Positions 1 to 5,456 of a stretch of 5,456 bases of DNA are shown here, piece after piece. The notes beneath the pieces were generated by a model. That model was not told where the DNA came from and did not search any database. It worked only from the letters and a program-made list of their open reading frames with translations. The first letter of the stretch is position 1, and each line of letters begins with the position of its first letter. The position numbers and the translations under genes were made by a program. Source of the DNA: Bacteroidales bacterium UBA4417 (lineage in GTDB: Bacteria; Bacteroidota; Bacteroidia; Bacteroidales; UBA4417); the NCBI GenBank assembly GCA_002389705.1, contig DGQJ01000361.1:2599-8054 (forward strand), in the 5' to 3' direction.

Positions 1-872
1 TCAACCGGCATAAATATAAAACCGGCTTTAAAGTTGAATCCTGCACCCCTGGTATCCACATATTCATAGCGGTCGAAAGAGTCGAAATAGGAATTGAGGC
101 TTTTGCTGTCATTTTCAGTTAACCTGCTATCTTCATGGTATCTGATGTATGGAAATGCAAAAGTAACTCCAAGGAAGAATTTATTCGAAATGTTGGCTGC
201 TGCACTGAGGACTGTTTCGTTGGAACTACCGTAAGTTTCAACTGTTTTCACCTGGTTAACGCCACCGTTTTCCATATCGGCAGCCCATCGCTGGTTTGTT
301 GGAGAAATTGAATCCCAGAAAATCAGGTCAACATCATAAGCCAGGCCGGCACCATAATTGTCCCAGTTACTAGGTGGCTCGCCCGAAGCGTTTACCTGAT
401 TCACATAGCTGGTCATCAGTGAATTATAGTTGTTAAAACCAGTGATTACCATTCGGTTGCTGAATGAATTCAGCATATTGATACCAAAGCCGAAATTCAG
501 CTGTACCAGGGCACCGGCGCGTCCGTTCATGTTCTGTGAATACACATAGCCAACATTGCCCAGGTACATGGTAGTTCTCGAATCTTCATTTATTTGGCTC
601 AAAAACTCCGTAGTGGTGTTGTTCGATGAAATCATAGGGGTGATCGTAAACTCCGATTTACGGTAAAGCCCAAGTCCGGCCGGATTCTGGCTCAGCGAGG
701 TGAAATCAGCGCCTACTGCTCCGTAAGCCCCCGACAAGCCTAAAAATCTTGCCGAACCTCCATAATTGATGAGCGAATATCGCAATGCGTCGTTCTGATT
801 TTGTGCATATAATGTGCCGGAAATCAACATTGCTGTTGCAATTGCGCTAAATAATGCAGTTATCTTTTTCAT
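1..872 (-). CDS. OmpP1/FadL-like outer-membrane beta-barrel protein, C-terminus cut off by window edge
   Basis: The frame is open from an ATG at 872 to the left edge, giving 290 complete codons and no stop. The N-terminus is a classic Sec signal peptide: MKK, a hydrophobic stretch to about residue 20, and a likely cleavage after A23 (LYA|QN). Residues 38-71 read GGSARFLGLSGAYGAVGAD, then SLSQNPAGLGLYR. This 'small-residue N-terminus plus NPAGL' pattern is typical of Bacteroidota OmpP1/FadL/TodX-related barrels. The remainder alternates short aromatic and glycine-containing strands (for example LGNVGYVYS, LVQLNFGFGINM, NFKAGFIFMP) with polar loops, as expected for an outer-membrane barrel. FadL relatives carry hydrophobic compounds across the outer membrane, but the substrate cannot be read here and many Bacteroidota members are uncharacterised. 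The gene lies 108 bp downstream of the lipoprotein gene on the same strand, separated from it by a terminator-like hairpin. No Shine-Dalgarno sequence precedes the start. The family call is firm at the level of 'outer-membrane barrel' and less so for the exact subfamily. Confidence 0.85.
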   Translation of the reverse strand, partial: MKKITALFSAIATAMLISGTLYAQNQNDALRYSLINYGGSARFLGLSGAYGAVGADFTSLSQNPAGLGLYRKSEFTITPMISSNNTTTEFLSQINEDSRTTMYLGNVGYVYSQNMNGRAGALVQLNFGFGINMLNSFSNRMVITGFNNYNSLMTSYVNQVNASGEPPSNWDNYGAGLAYDVDLIFWDSISPTNQRWAADMENGGVNQVKTVETYGSSNETVLSAAANISNKFFLGVTFAFPYIRYHEDSRLTENDSKSLNSYFDSFDRYEYVDTRGAGFNFKAGFIFMPV

Positions 873-889
873 AGCAGTTGAATTTTGGT

Positions 890-918
890 AAAAAATAACC
901 TGCAATCCATGGTTCAAA
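890..918 (-). promoter_or_regulatory. Possible Bacteroidota-type promoter of the outer-membrane barrel gene
   Basis: On the minus strand a TTTG (918 to 915) is followed after 17 bases by TATTTTTT (897 to 890), which fits the Bacteroidota -33/-7 pattern TTTG...TAnnTTTG except for the last base. Initiation would fall a few bases further on, giving a leader of under 20 nt before the ATG at 872. The element overlaps the terminator-like hairpin, and its T-run also serves as the terminator T-tract. The match is only approximate in AT-rich DNA. Confidence 0.25.
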
Positions 919-942
919 TGGCTTGAACCACTATGGTTTGCA
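890..942 (-). terminator. Imperfect hairpin plus T-run, likely terminator of the lipoprotein gene
   Basis: Positions 911-917 (ggttcaa) and 923-929 (ttgaacc) form a perfect 7-bp stem around a 5-nt loop. The stem continues outwards with 907-910 against 933-936 (4 bp, after a 3-nt bulge at 930-932). It then has one T/T mismatch and 901-905 against 938-942 (5 bp), for 16 pairs in all. Read on the minus strand, the hairpin is followed after five bases by six T residues (895 to 890). It sits 39 bp past the stop codon of the lipoprotein gene. The five-base gap before the T-run makes it an imperfect intrinsic terminator. No gene converges from the other side, so leftward termination is the simplest reading. 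Confidence 0.55.
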
Positions 943-980
943 GGTCGTAAAACAAGGGACTTTTATAATAATTTTTCGGT

Positions 981-2585
981 TTATCTGCGTCCGCCGCTGC
1001 CTGATCCTGATGAAGAACTACGGCTTCCACCCGAAGGACTTCCTCCCGAACTTGGCGATGAACTTCTGGATGGCGAATAGCTTCCGCTGGATCCTGAGGA
1101 TGAACTCCTTGATGGTGTATAGCTGCCACCCGAACCTGAGGATGAACTTCTTGAAGGTGTGTAGCTGTCGCTCGATCTTGATGGTGCGCTGCTGCGTGCT
1201 GGAGGCGAATAGCTGTCGGAGCGCGAAGGCTGTGGCGACGAGTAGGTATTGGACCTTGAGGGTTGAGGAGAGGAGTTGTAACGTGGTGCAGAGTTGCTCT
1301 CATTCGACCTCGACTGCGTTGGCCTTTGATAAGTAGGTTGCGAATTCGGGCGGTTTTCATTTCCTTGCTGTGGATTGCTGTAAGTCGGCTGGGTTACCCT
1401 TGCATTAGGGTTAGCCTCGTTACCCGAAGGCTGCGTATTACGGTATTTTGGCGATGTATATTCCTGGCCTGAACGCGGGCGGCTATATTCCGGGGTGGTG
1501 TATGTTTGGGTGTTACGGGCCGGATTTGCATTGTTCTGGCCGCTGGCATTCTGGCTGCTGCGCGATGGCGACGTATACTGGTACCTGCGCTGTGGCTGTC
1601 CAGTGCCGGTAACTGCCCGTTGGCTGTTTGCTGCCGGAGTACCGTACCGGGTATCGCTGCTTCCGCTCGCGCTTTGTCCCCTGACACTTTGATTTGAGGA
1701 ACTGTTAGTTGCGGCGGCGGATCTACTGTCCTGTGCGCCGGCTGCTACGGCTACTCCCTGCCTGGTAGCTGATGAAGTTTCACTTCCGCGCACTGGATTG
1801 GCTGCTGCATTTTTTTCGCCTGATGTAATGGCTGCAGTTCCCCTTGGTGAATTTGTAGCTGTTGTTGATCCTGCTCTCCCTGAAACTGATCCCGGATCAC
1901 CTTGCCTGCTGCTATTGGTTTGGGTTGCACGTGCTGAATAGCCGGAATTGCCTACCGAACCCCTGTGGCCATATTCCGATGCATACCCGCCGTATGGATA
2001 GTATCCATTCGAACCATCGTAATATCCATGATAATACCCATCGTTATATCCATACCAGTAATTGTTGTATCCATAGTAAGGGTAACCATATCCCCATCCA
2101 TAACCATAGTAAGGATAATAGGAGTCGTAATATGGATAGCCATAATAAGGATAGCCGTATCCGTAACCATAATACGGGTAACCGTAACCAAAGCCAAAAC
2201 TCAGGGAAATTCCCCAATGCCATGGGCTTGGATCATAGTAATAATAGGGAGCGGTGTAAATATCGCTGTAATATGAAGTGGAAACATAGGGCTCATCAAA
2301 TCTGTTGATGCGTGCTTCGTACGATTCATCGTAATATTGCGAAGCCGCATAATTGGTATCAGGATACGTATTATTACCGGATGCATATTGCTGGTTATCA
2401 TAATACCCCGTATCGGGTACTGCAGCCATATTTTGCTCAGTGGTTTTTACCGTAACAGTGTGCTTAACAACTGCTGGCTGGCTGCTGGGCGTATAATATA
2501 CATCATCGTATCCGGTTGCCTGGTACGATGTGGTGCAAGCTGACACCATCAACATTACCGCCGTTAAAAATAAAATGTGTTTCAT
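981..2585 (-). CDS. Tyr/Gly-rich, Ser/Arg-rich low-complexity lipoprotein of unknown function
   Basis: An intact 534-residue protein with a lipoprotein signal peptide: MKH, a hydrophobic core, and lipobox V14-S15-A16-C17. Lipidation at C17 and anchoring in the envelope are therefore expected. Residues 18-100 are polar and Tyr/Asp/Asn-rich. Residues 101-200 hold 39 tyrosines, with GYGYPYYGY repeated at 133-141, 142-150 and 165-173. A single ordered-looking piece, WHWGISLSFGFGYG, lies at 122-135. From about 208 the protein is Ser/Asn/Gln/Thr/Arg/Pro-rich and almost certainly disordered. The C-terminus carries two 11-residue repeats (438-459) and three 14-residue SYTPSRSSSSGSGG-like repeats (474-515), and ends GSGSGGRR. 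Only a few acidic residues appear in the second half, so that half is basic. Similar Tyr/Gly-rich Bacteroidota proteins are often mislabelled 'vitellogenin-like', and I know of no established function. No surface-export signal of the K-(D/E)2 or SDDDD kind directly follows C17, and no type IX secretion C-terminal domain is seen. The start is supported by AAGGAGG five bases upstream and by the signal peptide beginning there. Confidence 0.88.
   Translation of the reverse strand: MKHILFLTAVMLMVSACTTSYQATGYDDVYYTPSSQPAVVKHTVTVKTTEQNMAAVPDTGYYDNQQYASGNNTYPDTNYAASQYYDESYEARINRFDEPYVSTSYYSDIYTAPYYYYDPSPWHWGISLSFGFGYGYPYYGYGYGYPYYGYPYYDSYYPYYGYGWGYGYPYYGYNNYWYGYNDGYYHGYYDGSNGYYPYGGYASEYGHRGSVGNSGYSARATQTNSSRQGDPGSVSGRAGSTTATNSPRGTAAITSGEKNAAANPVRGSETSSATRQGVAVAAGAQDSRSAAATNSSSNQSVRGQSASGSSDTRYGTPAANSQRAVTGTGQPQRRYQYTSPSRSSQNASGQNNANPARNTQTYTTPEYSRPRSGQEYTSPKYRNTQPSGNEANPNARVTQPTYSNPQQGNENRPNSQPTYQRPTQSRSNESNSAPRYNSSPQPSRSNTYSSPQPSRSDSYSPPARSSAPSRSSDSYTPSRSSSSGSGGSYTPSRSSSSGSSGSYSPSRSSSPSSGGSPSGGSRSSSSGSGSGGRR
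1041..1166 (-). repeat. Three in-frame 42-bp tandem repeats in the lipoprotein gene
   Basis: Three consecutive 14-codon units encode residues 474-487, 488-501 and 502-515 (SYTPSRSSSSGSGG, SYTPSRSSSSGSSG, SYSPSRSSSPSSGG). A degenerate partial unit (SPSGGSRSSSSGSG) continues towards the C-terminus. The unit length is a multiple of three, so gain or loss of copies would keep the frame. The copies differ by a few substitutions, so the array is not freshly duplicated. Confidence 0.8.
1209..1274 (-). repeat. Two in-frame 33-bp repeats in the lipoprotein gene
   Basis: Residues 438-448 (SSPQPSRSNTY) and 449-459 (SSPQPSRSDSY) are adjacent 11-residue copies that differ at two positions. They lie just before the 14-residue repeat array and share its P-S-R-S core. 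This suggests both arrays grew from the same short motif. Confidence 0.7.
2067..2189 (-). repeat. Tyr/Gly-coding repeats (GYGYPYYGY, three copies)
   Basis: This stretch encodes residues 133-173 of the lipoprotein. GYGYPYYGY occurs at 133-141 and 142-150 in tandem and again at 165-173, with related YPYY units between them. In the DNA this shows as recurrent ccataataagg / ccgtaacc-like words on the plus strand. The whole block from about 131 to 190 holds 29 Tyr in 60 residues. Confidence 0.75.
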
Positions 2586-2590
2586 GATGA

Positions 2591-2597
2591 CCTCCTT
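2591..2597 (-). promoter_or_regulatory. Strong Shine-Dalgarno sequence of the lipoprotein gene
   Basis: The minus strand reads AAGGAGG, then five bases (tcatc after the following T), then the ATG at 2585. Including that T, the match to the 16S rRNA 3' end is AAGGAGGT. It decides the start codon. It is unusual because Bacteroidota genes mostly lack such sequences. In this window proS, the HU-domain gene and the barrel gene have none, and kdsB has only a short AAAGGA. Confidence 0.85.
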
Positions 2598-2645
2598 ATG
2601 TTATGCTTTTTGCAAAGCAGGTTGGTATGTATTCAGAGCGATATT

Positions 2646-2709
2646 TTTTGTAATTTTGTTGCCTGTTAGTACCTGAAAAAGCACAATTATCATACCACAA
2701 ATTACAAAA
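2646..2709. repeat. 11-bp inverted repeat flanking the proS leader
   Basis: TTTTGTAATTT at 2646-2656 is repeated in inverted orientation as AAATTACAAAA at 2699-2709, with 42 bp between. The left arm includes the start of the proS -7 box. The right arm ends on the first base of the proS ATG. Both arms are AT-rich, so chance is possible. Its role, whether operator, mirrored promoter or none, is not determined. Confidence 0.5.
2651..2658 (+). promoter_or_regulatory. Predicted -7 promoter element of proS
   Basis: TAATTTTG matches the Bacteroidota -7 consensus TAnnTTTG exactly. It lies 50 bp upstream of the proS ATG, implying a leader of roughly 40-45 nt. No convincing TTTG -33 box sits at the usual 17-21 bp distance, so the call rests on the -7 element and its position. 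Confidence 0.55.
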
Positions 2710-4184
2710 TGGCAAAAGATTTTACATCACGCGAAGAGAATTACTCACAATGGTATAATGAACTCGTAATTAAAGCTGAACTGGCCGACAACTCAGCTGT
2801 AAGGGGTTGTATGGTTATAAAACCTTATGGTTATGCAATCTGGGAGAAAATACAGAGAGTTCTTGATGATATGTTTAAAGAAACCGGGCATCAGAATGCG
2901 TATTTCCCTCTTTTTATCCCAAAATCATTTTTCAGCAAAGAAGCTTCGCATGTTGAAGGATTCGCCAAAGAGTGTGCCGTTGTTACCCATTACCGGCTAA
3001 AAAATTCACCTGATGGTAAAGGAGTAATTGTTGATCCGGATGCAAAACTGGAGGAAGAACTTATTGTTCGCCCCACTTCCGAAACCATTATCTGGGATAC
3101 CTATCGTACATGGATTCAGTCGTACCGCGATTTGCCCATACTTGTTAACCAGTGGGCTAATGTGGTTCGGTGGGAGATGCGTACGCGTTTGTTCCTGCGG
3201 ACAGCCGAATTTTTATGGCAGGAAGGTCATACAGCGCACGCAACCGAGGCCGAAGCTATTGAGGAAACCGAAAAAATGATCAATATCTATGCCGAGTTTG
3301 CCGAAAAATGGATGGCTATGCCGGTGCTGAAAGGCGTTAAATCGGCCAACGAAAGATTTGGCGGCGCTCTCGAAACTTATTGTATTGAAGGTCTGATGCA
3401 GGATGGTAAAGCACTGCAGGCAGGAACATCGCATTTCCTGGGCCAGAATTTTGCAAAAGCCTTTGACGTACAATTCCTGAGTAAAGAAAATAAACTTGAA
3501 TATGTTTGGGCAACATCATGGGGCGTTTCCACTCGCCTCATGGGAGCCTTAATCATGACGCATTCCGACGATCACGGGCTGGTGCTTCCTCCAAAACTGG
3601 CTCCTATACAAGTGGTTATCATTCCGATTTATAAAACTGATGAGCAGCTGGCACAGATTTCGGAAAAAGTAAACGAAATTGTTAAGAAACTAAAAGTGCT
3701 GGGCATCAGTGTAAAATACGACGATCGTTCAACCCAGAAACCTGGCTGGAAATTTAATGAATACGAATTTAAAGGCGTGCCTGTAAGGCTGGCTATCGGC
3801 CCACGCGACCTCGAAAATGGTACCGTTGAGGTTGCCCGCCGCGATACCCTCGAGAAATCAGTATTCCAGTTAACTGATATTGAACACAAAATCAGCAACC
3901 TGCTCGAAAATATTCAGGAAAACCTCTTTCAGAAAGCTTACGATTTCCGGGAGGAAAATACATACAAGGTTGACACCTGGGAAGAATTTGTTGCTCAACT
4001 CGACGGGAAAGGCGGATTTATTGCAGCGCATTGGGACGGAACCTCCGAAACCGAACAACTGATCAAGGAGGAAACCAAGGCAACTATTAGGCTTATTCCA
4101 ATTGATGGTAAATTTGAAGAAGGCAAATGTATTCGCACCGGGAAACCTTCCAGACAGCGGGTTATCTTTGCCAGGGCATACTAA
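2709..4184 (+). CDS. proS: Prolyl-tRNA synthetase, archaeal/eukaryote-like (type 3)
   Basis: A cytoplasmic class II aminoacyl-tRNA synthetase that joins proline to tRNA-Pro using ATP. The 491-residue length and layout fit the short type without the inserted INS/YbaK editing domain of the long bacterial form. Visible landmarks are the region round P39-Y40-G41 (motif 1 area), R121-P-T-S-E125, motif 2 as VVRWE (152-156) with [14 protein letters not shown] (164-177), and [15 protein letters not shown] (269-283), followed by [15 protein letters not shown], for motif 3. An anticodon-binding domain follows from about 300 (QVVIIPIY) to 400, and then a C-terminal domain ending in the conserved Tyr (ARAY). 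In that last domain most zinc-binding Cys positions of archaeal relatives are replaced: HWDGTSETE stands where CG...CE is usual, and C473 lacks its CxxC partner (T476). The start fits the family N-terminus ([18 protein letters not shown]). No Shine-Dalgarno sequence is present and the leader is A-rich. kdsB follows after 24 bp and is probably co-transcribed. Confidence 0.98.
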   Translation: MAKDFTSREENYSQWYNELVIKAELADNSAVRGCMVIKPYGYAIWEKIQRVLDDMFKETGHQNAYFPLFIPKSFFSKEASHVEGFAKECAVVTHYRLKNSPDGKGVIVDPDAKLEEELIVRPTSETIIWDTYRTWIQSYRDLPILVNQWANVVRWEMRTRLFLRTAEFLWQEGHTAHATEAEAIEETEKMINIYAEFAEKWMAMPVLKGVKSANERFGGALETYCIEGLMQDGKALQAGTSHFLGQNFAKAFDVQFLSKENKLEYVWATSWGVSTRLMGALIMTHSDDHGLVLPPKLAPIQVVIIPIYKTDEQLAQISEKVNEIVKKLKVLGISVKYDDRSTQKPGWKFNEYEFKGVPVRLAIGPRDLENGTVEVARRDTLEKSVFQLTDIEHKISNLLENIQENLFQKAYDFREENTYKVDTWEEFVAQLDGKGGFIAAHWDGTSETEQLIKEETKATIRLIPIDGKFEEGKCIRTGKPSRQRVIFARAY

Positions 4185-4208
4185 TACCTTCATTATAAAA
4201 GGATTCAC

Positions 4209-4964
4209 ATGTCGTTAAGCACATTAGGCGTTATTCCGGCCCGTTATGCATCCAGCCGTTTCCCGGGCAAACCGCTGGTAATGATCGACGGGAAAAGCAT
4301 GATTATGCGGGTGTACGAACAAACGCTCAAAACTTCAGTTCTCGACCGGGTGATAGTTTCTACTGACGATGAACGTATTTTTAACCATGTGAAGGATTGC
4401 GGCGGTGAGGTAATGATGACCTCCGAAACGCATGCTTCGGGCACCTCGCGCATTGGCGAAGTGGTTGAAAATCTATCGTTTATGGGTAAATGCCCCTACG
4501 ATGTTATTGTTAATATCCAGGGGGATGAGCCTTTTATCGATCCATCGCAGATAGATCTTGCTGTTTCATTATTCAATAATCCTGAGGTTGTAATCGGAAC
4601 CCTGATCCGCAAAATTGAAAATACTGACGACATTTTTAACCCGAATGTTGTAAAGGTGGTTCCCGATATGCAAGGCAAAGCATTGTATTTCAGCCGTTCG
4701 CCTATCCCTTATTTTCGCGGAATTACGCAGGATACCTGGTGCGATCATCACGATTACTACAGGCATATTGGATTGTATGCCTACCGTTCGGCAGTTCTTA
4801 AGGAAATCCTGAACCTTCCGGCAGCTCCCCCCGAAGAAGCCGAATCGCTGGAACAATTGCGCTGGCTTTACCACGGGTACAGCATTCATACTGCCATTAC
4901 TGATATTGAGACCATTGGCATAGATGTGCCCGAAGATTTACTGAAACTTACTAACAATGCTTGA
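4209..4964 (+). CDS. kdsB: 3-deoxy-manno-octulosonate cytidylyltransferase (CMP-Kdo synthetase)
   Basis: A cytoplasmic enzyme that transfers CMP from CTP to Kdo, producing CMP-Kdo for the Kdo transferase of lipopolysaccharide core synthesis. The 251-residue length is normal for the family. Visible motifs are the nucleotide-binding start VIPARYASSRFPGKPL (8-23, with R12, R17 and K21), VSTDDERI (50-57), SGTSR (77-81), the metal/CTP-binding NIQGDEPFI (102-110), FSRSPIP (161-167), HIGLYAYR (186-193), ESLEQLRWL (212-220) and the closing GIDVPEDL (237-244). All expected catalytic motifs are present, so the enzyme should be active. It begins 24 bp after the proS stop, with a short AAAGGA about six bases before the ATG, and no promoter or terminator is evident in the gap. 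This points to a two-gene transcript with proS. Its presence implies a Gram-negative envelope with Kdo-containing lipopolysaccharide. Confidence 0.98.
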   Translation: MSLSTLGVIPARYASSRFPGKPLVMIDGKSMIMRVYEQTLKTSVLDRVIVSTDDERIFNHVKDCGGEVMMTSETHASGTSRIGEVVENLSFMGKCPYDVIVNIQGDEPFIDPSQIDLAVSLFNNPEVVIGTLIRKIENTDDIFNPNVVKVVPDMQGKALYFSRSPIPYFRGITQDTWCDHHDYYRHIGLYAYRSAVLKEILNLPAAPPEEAESLEQLRWLYHGYSIHTAITDIETIGIDVPEDLLKLTNNA

Positions 4965-4992
4965 TATTTTTAGTCCGATTGTTTTATCTTAG
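4961..4992 (+). promoter_or_regulatory. Possible promoter of the HU-domain gene
   Basis: TATCTTAG at 4985-4992 matches TAnnTTTG at all but one position. A TTG at 4961-4963, overlapping the kdsB stop codon, lies 21 bp upstream as a candidate -33 element. The ATG is 24 bp downstream. The 52-bp gap also allows read-through from kdsB, and no terminator is seen. Confidence 0.35.
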
Positions 4993-5016
4993 CGGATTAA
5001 AAAGTCACAAATTTCA

Positions 5017-5456
5017 ATGATAACAAGGCATATTGCTGATTTACTGTACCATCACGAATGTGTGATTGTTCCCGGGCTTGGAGGCTTTATAAAAGCGAAC
5101 ATTCCTGCCAGGATCATTCATACCTCGCATGAATTTTTCCCGCCCTCGGGTACACTCGCTTTCAACTCAGGACTTGCTGCCAACGACGGTTTATTAGCCA
5201 ACCATATCGCATCTGTTCAAAACACCTCTTATCGCGAAGCCCTTTACGAAATAAAGAAATGGGTCGAAATATGCCTCGATACCATTCATAAAGGTGAAAA
5301 AGTAAAATTAGAGGGAATTGGTGAACTTTTTATAAATGCCTCCGGCCGGTTGGAATTTAAACCTTCACTGGAGTTGAATTTTAATCCTGATGCTTTCGGG
5401 CTGCCTGTATTTATTGGCAAAACTGCCGGAATGCAAACCTCCGTTGTTCCCGAAAT
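5017..5456 (+). CDS. HU-like (CCDC81-type) domain protein, likely SPOR-family envelope protein, C-terminus cut off
   Basis: The frame is open from the ATG at 5017 to the right edge, giving 146 complete codons. The N-terminus (ITRHIADLLYHHECVIVPGLGGF, residues 2-24) followed by FFPPSGTLAFN (40-50) and NDGLL (56-60) is the signature of the first bacterial CCDC81-type HU-like domain. A second one follows: an amphipathic helix SYREALYEIKKWVEICLDTI (71-90), GEKVKLEGIGELFINASGRLEF (93-114) and NFNPDAFGLPVF (121-132), where the IG turn and FGL end are typical. In Bacteroidota such tandem domains usually sit at the cytoplasmic N-terminus of proteins with one membrane segment and a C-terminal peptidoglycan-binding SPOR domain. 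Those later parts lie outside the window, so the SPOR ending is inferred. Despite the HU name, this domain type is not a nucleoid-protein paralogue, and its ligand is unclear. The start is chosen because the domain begins immediately at it. The leader (acaaatttca) has no Shine-Dalgarno sequence. Confidence 0.85.
   Translation, partial: MITRHIADLLYHHECVIVPGLGGFIKANIPARIIHTSHEFFPPSGTLAFNSGLAANDGLLANHIASVQNTSYREALYEIKKWVEICLDTIHKGEKVKLEGIGELFINASGRLEFKPSLELNFNPDAFGLPVFIGKTAGMQTSVVPE

Noticed and set aside
18..28. Surface-export signal after the lipobox (residues 18-28 of the lipoprotein, not nucleotide positions)
   Set aside because: The residues after C17 are TTSYQATGYDD. The acidic pair is too far from the cysteine and not in the K-(D/E)2, QA-(D/E)2 or SDDDD arrangement known from Bacteroidota.
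914..1360. Open reading frames in other frames of the lipoprotein gene's 3' part, on both strands (914-1360 minus, 923-1336 plus, 1394-1687 minus)
   Set aside because: The repetitive Ser/Arg/Pro coding keeps several frames free of stops. The products are His/Arg- or Cys-rich with no signal, domain or ribosome-binding context, while the overlapping lipoprotein has a signal peptide, lipobox and strong start.
1041..2189. The repeats as a CRISPR array or mobile-element repeats
   Set aside because: The units are direct, contiguous, in frame and degenerate at synonymous and similar positions, with no spacers. They are protein-coding repeats.
1862..2401. His/Asn-rich and Ile-rich open frames over the Tyr-coding block
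   Set aside because: They are frame shadows of the TAT/TAC and GGT/GGC-rich repeat coding. Their composition simply mirrors the repeated codons of the lipoprotein.
2605..2618. Small hairpin gcttt-ttgc-aaagc just upstream of the lipoprotein Shine-Dalgarno sequence
   Set aside because: The stem has only five pairs, three of them A/T, and does not cover the Shine-Dalgarno sequence or the start codon, so a regulatory role is not supported.
2682..2689. TAATTGTG on the minus strand as a -7 box for the lipoprotein gene
   Set aside because: One mismatch to the consensus, no TTTG at a suitable distance, and it would give a leader of about 95 nt. Too weak to call.
3028..4889. Short open frames inside proS and kdsB, on both strands
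   Set aside because: Both genes are intact and fully conserved in their own frames. None of the alternatives shows a recognisable domain or start context.

Overview
The window looks like a chromosomal segment from a member of the Bacteroidota, probably a Bacteroidales-like lineage. Four things point there. ProS is the short archaeal/eukaryote-like type used by this phylum. The rightmost gene has the paired HU-like (CCDC81-type) domain start known from Bacteroidota SPOR proteins. The leftmost gene is a Bacteroidota-style OmpP1/FadL-like barrel. Most starts lack a Shine-Dalgarno sequence, and one clear TAnnTTTG -7 box is present. No rRNA, tRNA, CRISPR array, insertion sequence or phage gene is visible.

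Layout: the left half is read leftwards. An intact 534-residue lipoprotein of very low complexity (981-2585) is followed by a long imperfect hairpin with a T-run (890-942), then by an outer-membrane beta-barrel gene that runs off the left edge (1-872). The right half is read rightwards from a divergent 123-bp intergenic region (2586-2708): proS (2709-4184), kdsB 24 bp later (4209-4964), then 52 bp later the start of an HU-domain gene that runs off the right edge (5017-5456).

Functional reading: proS charges tRNA-Pro. kdsB activates Kdo for lipopolysaccharide core synthesis. The HU/SPOR-type protein is likely an envelope or division-site protein. The two leftward genes both encode envelope proteins, one a lipoprotein and one an outer-membrane barrel. 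The segment is therefore mostly housekeeping and envelope genes, and I see no defence or mobile system. The most unusual items are the Tyr/Gly-rich then Ser/Arg-rich lipoprotein with in-frame tandem repeats, its near-perfect Shine-Dalgarno sequence (atypical for this phylum), and the loss of most zinc-site cysteines in the ProS C-terminal domain.
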